Positions 1 to 5,755 of a stretch of DNA of 14,695 nucleotides are shown one piece after another (within the stretch, counting starts at the first letter, position 1; the number at the start of each line of letters is the position of its first letter). The notes under the pieces are model-generated. The model worked only from the letters and a program-made list of their open reading frames with translations, did no database searches and had not been told where the DNA came from. The stretch spans positions 1 through 14,695 of the forward strand of contig CAMLEO010000177.1 of the NCBI GenBank assembly GCA_946478975.1. The letters run 5' to 3'. Source of the stretch: an uncultured Steroidobacter sp. (GTDB taxonomy: Bacteria > Pseudomonadota > Gammaproteobacteria > Steroidobacterales > Steroidobacteraceae). The translations under genes and the position numbers were made by a program.

Positions 1-289
1 AGGCGAGCGCCGCGCCGGTCCAGCGGAACGAGAACACGACGCCGACGCTCTCCAGCCATTCGCCGAACAGGCCGCGGCGGCCGAAGGCGATGAGCAGGAG
101 ATAGCCGGTGACCACCGGCGGCAGCACCAGCGGCAAATGCACGAATGCGTCGAGCAGCAGCCGGCCCCGCAGCGCCCGACGCGTCAGCAGCCAGGCGACC
201 GCAATCGCCAGCGGCAGGCTGCAGAGCACGCTGCGCAGAGCGATCGACAGGCTCAGGCGGACGGCATCCACCTCGGCGGCGGTGAGCAT
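1..289 (-). CDS. modB: Molybdate ABC transporter permease ModB (N-terminal part, runs off the window)
   Basis: Inner-membrane permease of the molybdate importer; it would pair with the ATPase ModC and the binding protein ModA. I translated the minus strand by eye. About 96 codons are visible, beginning MLTAAEVDAVRLSLSIALRS. A first hydrophobic helix (LPLAIAVAWLL) and a second (LPLVLPPVVTGYLLLIAFG) follow. The HLPLVLPPVVTGYLLL stretch and the following FGRRGLFGEWL are highly typical of ModB. The start is the ATG at 287-289; no clear Shine-Dalgarno precedes it. The 3' end lies beyond base 1. The gene directly upstream is on the other strand, so modB is the first gene of its operon and modA is not in front of it as in the common modABC order. 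The adjacent Moco operon fits a molybdenum role. Confidence 0.88.
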   Translation of the reverse strand, partial: MLTAAEVDAVRLSLSIALRSVLCSLPLAIAVAWLLTRRALRGRLLLDAFVHLPLVLPPVVTGYLLLIAFGRRGLFGEWLESVGVVFSFRWTGAALA

Positions 290-349
290 GGGATGGGAGA
301 TTTTGTTGAATTGCCGGCCAGTATAGAACGTCGCCCCGACCCATTTCTT

Positions 350-379
350 TTGCGTGCGCCACGGCCGGGGCCTTAAGAT
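350..379 (+). promoter_or_regulatory. Possible sigma-70-like promoter for the first small exported protein
   Basis: TTGCGT (350-355) and TAAGAT (374-379) are separated by 18 bp and lie about 57 bases before the ATG at 436. The -10 box matches four of six consensus positions and the -35 matches three. The sequence also sits in the divergent gap shared with modB. This is a pattern match only. Confidence 0.25.
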
Positions 380-435
380 GCGTTCGGCTCGACGTGTGAT
401 CGAGCGCTCAATTCGGGCTCGTCCAAGAGGATCGT

Positions 436-828
436 ATGAATAAAATGACGGCAGCGGGGACACTGTTGGCCGGCCTGCTGATGGCCGGGGTCGCGGCGCA
501 CGCGGAGTGCACCTATCCGAAGGCCCCGACCGGCCTGCCTGACGGCGCCACGGCGACCCAGGACGAAATGCTCAATGGCATGACTGCGATCAAGGAATAC
601 AACAACCAGGTCACGACCTACCTGAACTGCCTGGAAACCGAAATGAACACCCGCATCGAGGCCGCCGGCCCCGACGCGCCGGCCGACCAGGTGGAGCAGA
701 TCAAGGCCATTCACACCAAGCGCCACAACGCTGCCGTCGAAGAGCTGGAAGCGAACGCTGCCCGCTTCAACGAGCAGGTCAAGGTTTACAAGGCGCGCGA
801 AGGCAAGAACAAGGACAAGAAGAAATAG
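436..828 (+). CDS. Small exported protein of unknown function, paralog 1
   Basis: A 130-residue protein with a clear Sec signal peptide, cut most likely after AHA (residues 21-23), so the mature protein starts with Glu-Cys. The mature part has two cysteines (C25, C65) that could form a disulfide. It has an N-terminal PKAP...PDG segment, a helical middle, a conserved C-terminal stretch KRHNAAVEELEANAARFNEQV, and a lysine-rich tail. The start is well supported by AAGAGG at 425-430, five bases before the ATG. The gene at 1071 encodes a paralog with C25, C65 and the HNAA/FNEQV region in register. I do not recognise a named family; similar short periplasmic proteins are, from memory, annotated as hypothetical in xanthomonad-like bacteria. 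Its place between modB and moeA does not by itself show a molybdenum role. Confidence 0.85.
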   Translation: MNKMTAAGTLLAGLLMAGVAAHAECTYPKAPTGLPDGATATQDEMLNGMTAIKEYNNQVTTYLNCLETEMNTRIEAAGPDAPADQVEQIKAIHTKRHNAAVEELEANAARFNEQVKVYKAREGKNKDKKK

Positions 829-858
829 TCGCGTCAATCGCGTCGATTTCGGTCGATT

Positions 859-909
859 CCGCCCGCGGCTCCAAGCTCACATGACCCGGGGCTCACATAA
901 CGCGGGCGG
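859..909. repeat. Long-loop inverted repeat enclosing two 16-bp direct repeats
   Basis: CCGCCCGCG (859-867) is the exact reverse complement of CGCGGGCGG (901-909). Inside the loop and into the right arm are two head-to-tail 16-base units, GCTCACATGACCCGGG (875-890) and GCTCACATAACGCGGG (891-906), matching at 14 of 16 positions. A third partial copy, GCTCAC, is at 915-920. This lies in the 242-bp gap between the two paralogs, which otherwise holds no gene. A second weak inverted pair, GGCCCT (974-979) and AGGGCC (995-1000), follows. The repeats could be regulator-binding sites for the second paralog or a chance local duplication. Confidence 0.5.
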
Positions 910-1070
910 ACCCAGCTCACGCTTTTGCAGGTCAGTGCGACCCCCGTCGCAGTTGTGCAACCTGCTGCGGCAAGGCCCTTAAGCGCGCGCTCGTAGGGCC
1001 GATGCCAGAGGTAACCGCCGCTGAGCCCTTCAGCGGCTTGCCTTTGTATCGAAAGCTGGAGACCCGTCAG

Positions 1071-1421
1071 ATGAATCGCAAGTTGCTCAACCTCGGCGCT
1101 GCTATCGCCTTCGCCGCGTTCGCAGCGACCGCCCATGCCGAATGTGCCTTCCCCAAGGCCCCGGCCAGTATTCCCGATGGCAAGACCGCGTCCGAAGCGG
1201 AAATGGTCGCCGCCATGCAGGCCTTCAAGGCCTATAACGACGAAGTGAACTCGTTCGGCGCCTGCTTGGAAGAAGAAACCAAGAGCAAGGCCGCCGGCAC
1301 CGCCCAGCTGATGCAGCTGAAGACCATGCAGGCGAAGAAGCACAACGCCGCCATCGACGAGCTGCAGGCCAAGGCCAAGCTGTTCAACGAGCAGGTGCGC
1401 GTGTTCAAGTCACGGGGGTGA
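1071..1421 (+). CDS. Small exported protein of unknown function, paralog 2
   Basis: A 116-residue protein with signal peptide MNRKLLNLGAAIAFAAFAAT...AHA, cleaved before Glu-Cys as in paralog 1. Cysteines fall at exactly the same positions (C25, C65) with no gap needed through residue 65. The C-terminal region KKHNAAIDELQAKAKLFNEQ matches paralog 1 closely. It is shorter in the middle and lacks the Lys-rich tail. The ATG at 1071 is preferred to an in-frame start at 1002 because it begins a proper signal peptide and has TGGAGA (1057-1062) as a ribosome-binding site. It probably arose by tandem duplication with the 436-828 gene. Function is unknown; a two-cysteine, mostly helical periplasmic protein is all that can be said. 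Confidence 0.85.
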   Translation: MNRKLLNLGAAIAFAAFAATAHAECAFPKAPASIPDGKTASEAEMVAAMQAFKAYNDEVNSFGACLEEETKSKAAGTAQLMQLKTMQAKKHNAAIDELQAKAKLFNEQVRVFKSRG

Positions 1422-1467
1422 GCCCGGATGCCTTTTCGAAGGCACTTAACGTGCCTTCGAACCGGGC
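1422..1467 (+). terminator. Strong two-part hairpin directly after paralog 2
   Basis: TTCGAAGGCAC (1435-1445) and GTGCCTTCGAA (1451-1461) form a perfect 11-bp stem with loop TTAAC. An outer pair GCCCGG (1422-1427)/CCGGGC (1462-1467) extends it, with a 7-base bulge on the 5' side. It starts immediately after the stop codon of paralog 2 (1419-1421). No T-run follows, so it is either a non-canonical or Rho-assisted terminator, an mRNA 3'-stabilising structure, or part of the moeA leader. Confidence 0.5.
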
Positions 1468-1473
1468 GAACGA

Positions 1474-1491
1474 CGATACACGGATGTATCG
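1474..1491. repeat. Short palindrome with TACA-yGGA-TGTA core
   Basis: CGATACA (1474-1480) and TGTATCG (1485-1491) are perfect inverted arms around CGGA. The core TACACGGATGTA closely resembles TACATGGATGTA in the palindrome at 14055-14070. It lies in the 181-bp gap between paralog 2 and moeA. It may be a dispersed intergenic repeat of this genome. Confidence 0.4.
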
Positions 1492-1570
1492 GCTGGTCGA
1501 GGCTCCAGGGACGGCTGCTTGAGACAATCTCGTTCTTGCCCATTCCTCCGCCATTCCCGGCGGGATATAG

Positions 1571-1617
1571 CGCCTCCAGGCGGCTCGTGACACACTGACC
1601 GTGTGTCCAGCCGCCTG
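1571..1617 (+). promoter_or_regulatory. Hairpin covering the moeA start codon, with an alternative upstream pairing
   Basis: CAGGCGGCT (1577-1585) is the exact reverse complement of AGCCGCCTG (1609-1617). Inside it GACACAC (1589-1595) pairs perfectly with GTGTGTC (1601-1607) around loop TGACC. The GTG start of moeA (1603-1605) is in the inner stem. The segment AGGCG (1578-1582) could instead pair with CGCCT (1571-1575), giving a mutually exclusive structure. No Shine-Dalgarno is visible. This is the layout expected for translational control of the first gene of the operon, but no ligand or regulator is evident. Confidence 0.45.
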
Positions 1618-2829
1618 ATTTCACCTGCAGAAGCCGAAGCCGCGATTCGCCACCACGCGACGCGTCTGCCGGCCGTGCGCATGCCGCTCGGCGAGCTGGC
1701 AGGCGCAGTGCTGCGTGAATCAATTACAGCCACTCGCGACCAGCCTCCGTTCGATCGCGTAACCATGGACGGCATCGCGTTCGCCTTCGAAAGCTGGCAG
1801 GACGGCCGCAGCAGTTTCCGTATCGCCGGCACTCAAGCCGCGGGCGCGGCGCCGCTGACGCTGGCGGATCCCACCGCATGCATCGAAGTGATGACCGGCG
1901 CGATGATGCCGGCCGGCTGCAATTGCGTCGTGCCGGTTGAAAACATCCAAGTTCGCGACGGCGTTGCTCAACTGCGAGACGACGCTCCCGCTCCGGTCCG
2001 CAATTTCAACGTACACGCACGCGGGATCGATTCGCGGCGCGGCGATTTGTTACTTGCGTCCGGCTGTCATCTCGGCCCGCCCGAAGTTGCGGTCATCGCC
2101 TCGAACGGCCAGAGCCATGCGCTCGTGGCCCGCACGCCGAAGATCGTCGTGATCTCCACCGGCGATGAGCTGATCGAGCCCGGCCAGCCGTTGCGCGACT
2201 GGCAGATCTCGCGTTCGAATGTTTATGCCGTGCTCGCGTCGCTGCGTCGTCACGGTTACACGGCGCTGTCCCAAGATCACATTGCCGACGATCTCGCCAC
2301 GCTGCGCACTCGCCTGCGCCAGCATTTGGAAACAAACGATGTATTGATCCTGAGCGGCGGTGTTTCCATGGGCCGCTTCGATTACGTGCCCCAAGTGCTG
2401 GAAGAGCTCGGCGTCCGCGCCGTTTTTCACAAGGTCGCGCAGCGTCCCGGCAAACCGCTGTGGTTTGGCGTCGGTGCGGGAGGACAAACGGTGTACGCGC
2501 TGCCGGGCAATCCGGTGTCGACGCTGGTTTGCCTGACGCGCTATGTGCTGCCGGGCCTGCTCGCCGCGCAGGGAGCTGCGCCGGCACCTGTTGAAACCAT
2601 CACGCTGGCCCAAAGCTATGAGGTCAAGCCGTCGCTGGCGGTGTTCTTGCCGGTAAAACTTGCGCAAGACGTCGCCGGCCAGGCTCAATTGAATTTGGGT
2701 GCGGCACCTCATCCGACCCAGGGCTCGGGGGATTTCACGTCTTTGATCGGCACGCTGGGTTTTGTAGAACTGCCTCCCGGGCCGCGCGTCGTGACCGAAG
2801 ATATTTCGCTGCCGCTGTATCGGTGGTAA
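1603..2829 (+). CDS. moeA: Molybdopterin molybdenumtransferase MoeA
   Basis: Inserts molybdenum into (adenylylated) molybdopterin in the last common step of Moco synthesis; cytoplasmic. The 408 residues match the usual MoeA length. Motifs are QPPFDRVTMDGIA (residues 47-59, a variant of the usual PPFDNSAMDGYA with Ile for Tyr), GDEL (187-190), LSGGVSMGRFDY (250-261) and LPGNPVS (from about 300), in the order expected for the MoeA N-terminal region, MoCF-binding and C-terminal domains. The start is a GTG at 1603. An in-frame stop lies just upstream at 1588-1590, and the next in-frame ATG (1681) would remove the conserved first helix. No ribosome-binding site is visible and the start sits in a hairpin. 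It is the first gene of the Moco operon; moaA follows two bases after its stop. Confidence 0.93.
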   Translation: MSSRLISPAEAEAAIRHHATRLPAVRMPLGELAGAVLRESITATRDQPPFDRVTMDGIAFAFESWQDGRSSFRIAGTQAAGAAPLTLADPTACIEVMTGAMMPAGCNCVVPVENIQVRDGVAQLRDDAPAPVRNFNVHARGIDSRRGDLLLASGCHLGPPEVAVIASNGQSHALVARTPKIVVISTGDELIEPGQPLRDWQISRSNVYAVLASLRRHGYTALSQDHIADDLATLRTRLRQHLETNDVLILSGGVSMGRFDYVPQVLEELGVRAVFHKVAQRPGKPLWFGVGAGGQTVYALPGNPVSTLVCLTRYVLPGLLAAQGAAPAPVETITLAQSYEVKPSLAVFLPVKLAQDVAGQAQLNLGAAPHPTQGSGDFTSLIGTLGFVELPPGPRVVTEDISLPLYRW

Positions 2830-2831
2830 CC

Positions 2832-3890
2832 ATGTCCAGCAAAGTCACCAACATCGTGGAGCTGCCGGTTCAGCCTCTTCCCCACGACACGCTGGGCCGG
2901 CCGCTGCACGACCTGCGCATCTCGGTGATGGATCGTTGCAACTTCCGCTGCCCGTACTGCATGCCGCGGGAGACGTTTCATGAGAACTATCGCTTCCTGA
3001 AATCGAACGAGCGCCTGTCGTTCGAGGAAATCGTGCGACTCACGCGATTGTTCGTCGAGCTCGGCGTGAAGAAGGTCCGGCTCACCGGCGGCGAGCCGCT
3101 GCTTCGTTCGAACATTGCCGACCTGGTCGGCGATCTCACCGCGATCGAAGGCGTGCAGGACGTGGCGCTGACGACCAACGGCGTGCTGCTCGCCCAGCAT
3201 GCGGTCGAGCTCAAAGCCAACGGCCTGCATCGGATCACCGTCAGCCTCGACACGCTCGATCCGGAAATCTTCAAGAGCATGAGCGGCGGCATGGGCGACC
3301 TGGATCGCGTGCTCGAAGGCATTCACGCCGCTCGGGAAGCGGGCCTTGCGCCAATCAAGGTCAACTCCGTGATCGAGCGCGGCATCAACGATCACACTGC
3401 GCTGGACCTGGTCGAGCGCTTCCGCGGCACCGGCGTGATCGTGCGCTTCATCGAATATATGGATGTGGGCAATCGCAACCACTGGAATCTCGACCGCGTC
3501 GTGCCCTCGCGCGAGCTGGTGGACCGTATTGCTCAGCGCTGGCCGCTGCATCCGGTGGAAGAAAACTATCGCGGCGAAGTCGCGGAACGTTACGCGTTCG
3601 ACGATGGCGTCGGTGAAGTCGGGTTCATTTCTTCCATCACCAACCCGTTCTGCGGGGATTGCACGCGGGCGCGGCTGTCTTCGGAAGGCGTTTTCTATAC
3701 TTGTTTATTCGCACGCAGCGGCTTGGACCTGCGAGCGCCGCTGCGCGAGGGCGCTTCGGATGCGGAGCTCCGGCAGCTGATCTCGACCACCTGGACTCGA
3801 CGCGCCGACCGCTACAGCGAAGTGCGCTCGACGCTCAAGAACGGCGAGCAGCCGCTGCGCAAGATCGAAATGTATTACATCGGTGGCTGA
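2832..3890 (+). CDS. moaA: GTP 3',8-cyclase MoaA (radical SAM)
   Basis: Radical-SAM enzyme that converts GTP to 3',8-cyclo-7,8-dihydro-GTP, the first step of Moco synthesis. The protein has 352 residues from the ATG at 2832. The SAM-binding [4Fe-4S] motif CNFRCPYC has cysteines C36, C40 and C43. The radical-SAM TGGEP motif is at 85-89. The second, substrate-binding cluster is formed by C274, C277 and C291 (CGDC then 13 residues to Cys). The protein ends in the Gly-Gly typical of MoaA. An in-frame GTG at 2823 would overlap the end of moeA by 7 bases; I prefer the ATG because GGTGG at 2822-2826 can serve as its ribosome-binding site. It acts with MoaC, encoded three bases downstream. Confidence 0.96.
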   Translation: MSSKVTNIVELPVQPLPHDTLGRPLHDLRISVMDRCNFRCPYCMPRETFHENYRFLKSNERLSFEEIVRLTRLFVELGVKKVRLTGGEPLLRSNIADLVGDLTAIEGVQDVALTTNGVLLAQHAVELKANGLHRITVSLDTLDPEIFKSMSGGMGDLDRVLEGIHAAREAGLAPIKVNSVIERGINDHTALDLVERFRGTGVIVRFIEYMDVGNRNHWNLDRVVPSRELVDRIAQRWPLHPVEENYRGEVAERYAFDDGVGEVGFISSITNPFCGDCTRARLSSEGVFYTCLFARSGLDLRAPLREGASDAELRQLISTTWTRRADRYSEVRSTLKNGEQPLRKIEMYYIGG

Positions 3891-3893
3891 TTG

Positions 3894-4361
3894 ATGGCGA
3901 CGTTTACTCATATCGATTCCGCTTCGCGCCCGACCATGGTGGATGTGGGCGACAAGGTCGTCACCAAGCGCACCGCCACGGCGGAGACGCGCGTGCGTTT
4001 TCCTGCGAACGTCGCGGAGGCGCTGCGGTCGCAGCAGTTCACGACCTCGAAGGGACCGGTGTTTCATACGGCCATCATCGCTGGGACGATGGCGGCGAAG
4101 CGTACGCATGAGCTGATTCCGTTCTGTCATCCGCTCGGCATCGAGAAGTGCACGCTGACCATCGATATGGACGGCGATGACGCGGTGATTCGATGCACGG
4201 TGTCGGTTCATCACAAGACTGGCGTAGAGATGGAGGCGCTCACCGGGTCCAGCGTCGCGGCGCTCACGATTTACGATATGTGCAAGGCGCTGTCGCATGA
4301 CATCGTGATTGCTGAGACCCGGCTGGCAGAGAAGCGCGGAGGCAAGAGCGATGTCGGCTGA
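3894..4361 (+). CDS. moaC: Cyclic pyranopterin monophosphate synthase MoaC
   Basis: Converts the MoaA product to cyclic pyranopterin monophosphate (cPMP). The protein has 155 residues, close to the standard length of about 160. Diagnostic segments are MVDVGDK (15-21), [10 protein letters not shown] (77-86), [13 protein letters not shown] (from 108) and [13 protein letters not shown]128 and K131 of the last segment carry the same numbers as the known active-site residues of E. coli MoaC. The start is ATG at 3894, three bases after the moaA stop; an in-frame TTG at 3891 is less likely. Its last 11 bases overlap the start of the mobA-moaD gene, suggesting translational coupling. Confidence 0.96.
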   Translation: MATFTHIDSASRPTMVDVGDKVVTKRTATAETRVRFPANVAEALRSQQFTTSKGPVFHTAIIAGTMAAKRTHELIPFCHPLGIEKCTLTIDMDGDDAVIRCTVSVHHKTGVEMEALTGSSVAALTIYDMCKALSHDIVIAETRLAEKRGGKSDVG

Positions 4362-5226
4362 GGCGCCCTTGTTTGGATTGGTGCTCGCCGGCGGCGCGAG
4401 CACGCGCATGCAGAGGGATAAGGCGGCGATCGAATATCACGGCCAGTCGCAGCTGCAGTGGACGTTTCAGCTGCTGTCTCATGTTTGTGCGGCGACGTTT
4501 GTTTCTGTGCGGCCGGATCAGCGGGAAGAGCCGACGAGAGCTGGGTTTCCGCAGATCGTCGATCGGCTGCCGGGCATCGGGCCGATCGCCGGGATTTCGG
4601 CGGCGATGCAGGCGCATCCGAAGGCGGCCTGGCTGGTGGCTGCTTGTGATCTGCCATTTCTCAGCGAGACCACGCTGCGGCATCTCGTCGAGCGGCGCGA
4701 TCTCTCGAAACTGGCGACCGCCTATCGCAGCAGCCACGATTCGTTGCCCGAGCCGCTGTGCGCGATCTGGGAGCCGCTCGCTCGCGAGCCGTTACTCGCA
4801 TATGTCGCGGCGGGCAAGCAGTGTCCACGCAAGTTTCTCATCAACGCGGATGTCACGTTGTTAGATCTGCCCGACGCGCGAGCGCTGGATAACGTGAACA
4901 CGGCCGCCGAGTATCAAACGACCGTCGCCCAGATCGGCGAGGGCCGCTCCGCGGCCCCGCCGGCGTCAGCCTCGTCAGCCAAGGCGCGCACGCTCCGTAT
5001 TCAGTATTACGCCATCCTCCGCGAGCAGGCGGGTCGTAGCGAGGAAACATTGGACACGATGGCGGCGACGCCGGCTGAGCTGTACGACGAATTGCGGCAG
5101 CGTCATCCCTTCCAGCTCACCGCCGGACAACTCAAGGTCGCGCTGAACTCCGAGTTCAGCGACTGGCACACACCGCTGCGTCATGGCGACACAGTGGTCT
5201 TCATCCCTCCAGTGGCCGGCGGATGA
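4351..5226 (+). CDS. mobA-moaD: Fused MobA-type nucleotidyltransferase and MoaD sulfur carrier
   Basis: A 291-residue protein made of two Moco-pathway parts. Residues 1 to about 190 are a MobA-family nucleotidyltransferase: [14 protein letters not shown] (12-25, nucleotide-binding loop, with Gln where Gly is usual), [14 protein letters not shown] with metal-binding D100, LPEPLCAIW (132-139) and DNVNT (180-184). MobA adds GMP to Moco. A linker rich in Ala, Pro and Ser (about 191-211) leads to a ubiquitin-like MoaD domain (about 213-291) that ends in [10 protein letters not shown]. The terminal Gly-Gly is the site of adenylation and thiocarboxylation, so it stays free in this arrangement. The ATG at 4351 has GGAGG at 4338-4342 and lies inside the moaC 3' end. 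Its stop overlaps the moaE start (ATGA). No internal stop or frameshift separates the two domains. A MocA-like cytidylyl role for the first domain cannot be excluded. Confidence 0.9.
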   Translation: MSAEAPLFGLVLAGGASTRMQRDKAAIEYHGQSQLQWTFQLLSHVCAATFVSVRPDQREEPTRAGFPQIVDRLPGIGPIAGISAAMQAHPKAAWLVAACDLPFLSETTLRHLVERRDLSKLATAYRSSHDSLPEPLCAIWEPLAREPLLAYVAAGKQCPRKFLINADVTLLDLPDARALDNVNTAAEYQTTVAQIGEGRSAAPPASASSAKARTLRIQYYAILREQAGRSEETLDTMAATPAELYDELRQRHPFQLTAGQLKVALNSEFSDWHTPLRHGDTVVFIPPVAGG

Positions 5227-5696
5227 ACGCATTCTCCTTCAGCACCACGGCGCTCACGCCAGACACCTATCGCCGCGAGCTCGAAGATCCGGCAGCGGGC
5301 GGCTATGCCTCCTTTGAAGGCTGGGTGAGAAATCACAACGAGGGCCTGGCCGTCACTCGCCTGGAGTACGAAGCGTTCGAGCTGCTGGCGAACAAAGAAG
5401 GCGAGCGCATCGTCAACGAAGCCATCGCTCGCTTCGGTGTATTGAAAGCCGCCTGCGTGCATCGCATCGGCTCGCTGGCGATCGGCGATCTGGCGGTGTG
5501 GGTGGGCGTCAGCTCACGGCATCGAGCGGAGGCGTTCGCGGCCTGCCGTTACATCATCGATGAAGTGAAACATCGCGTGCCGATCTGGAAGAAAGAGCAC
5601 TACGTGAATGGCGACTCGGGCTGGGTGAATTGCGAGCGCTGCGCGCAGCCCGGCCACGATCATGCGCATGAGCACCCTCATGCACATGCAAAATAA
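5223..5696 (+). CDS. moaE: Molybdopterin synthase catalytic subunit MoaE with His-rich C-terminal tail
   Basis: Catalytic subunit of molybdopterin synthase. With thiocarboxylated MoaD it inserts the dithiolene sulfurs into cPMP. The 157 residues include YASFEGWVRNHNEG (near residue 30), HRIGSLAIGD, SSRHRAEAF and VPIWKKEHY, where K123/K124 match the catalytic lysine region of MoaE. After GWVN comes a CERC pair (C137, C140) and then a tail with His at 145, 147, 149, 151, 153 and 155, alternating with other residues. This tail is absent from E. coli MoaE as I know it and could bind metal. The start overlaps the mobA-moaD stop by four bases, so the fused MoaD and MoaE are translationally coupled. 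It is the last gene of the operon. Confidence 0.95.
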   Translation: MNAFSFSTTALTPDTYRRELEDPAAGGYASFEGWVRNHNEGLAVTRLEYEAFELLANKEGERIVNEAIARFGVLKAACVHRIGSLAIGDLAVWVGVSSRHRAEAFAACRYIIDEVKHRVPIWKKEHYVNGDSGWVNCERCAQPGHDHAHEHPHAHAK

Positions 5697-5715
5697 TCCA
5701 CCCCTGCGGGGTGGA
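5697..5715. terminator. Bidirectional-looking hairpin between moaE and the convergent OmpA-domain gene
   Basis: TCCACCCC (5697-5704) and GGGGTGGA (5708-5715) form a perfect 8-bp stem with loop TGC, starting on the base after the moaE stop. On the minus strand it is followed by TTATTTTG, a T-rich tract, so it looks best as the intrinsic terminator of the minus-strand genes. On the plus strand the following bases are only weakly T-rich. A short palindrome, GAATA-AA-TATTC, lies further on towards 5756. Confidence 0.7.
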
Positions 5716-5755
5716 AATGCGATTGTTATCCGGGCGCGCGGAATAAATATTCGGA

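Noticed and set aside
373..837. Open frame of 154 codons on the minus strand opposite the first small exported protein
   Set aside because: It is a shadow: the plus-strand gene has a signal peptide, a ribosome-binding site and a paralog, whereas this frame has no recognisable features.
1422..1602. Known Moco riboswitch in the moeA leader
   Set aside because: Several hairpins are present, but I could not recall and match the conserved core of the Moco RNA motif, so no such label is given; the leader is reported only as structured.
2709..3551. 280-codon minus-strand frame opposite moaA
   Set aside because: It lies antisense to a gene with complete MoaA motifs and shows no domain of its own; long antisense frames are common in GC-rich DNA.
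4309..4350. Extended TTG start for the mobA-moaD gene
   Set aside because: The extra 14 residues fall inside moaC coding sequence, lack MobA similarity, and the ATG at 4351 has a good ribosome-binding site.
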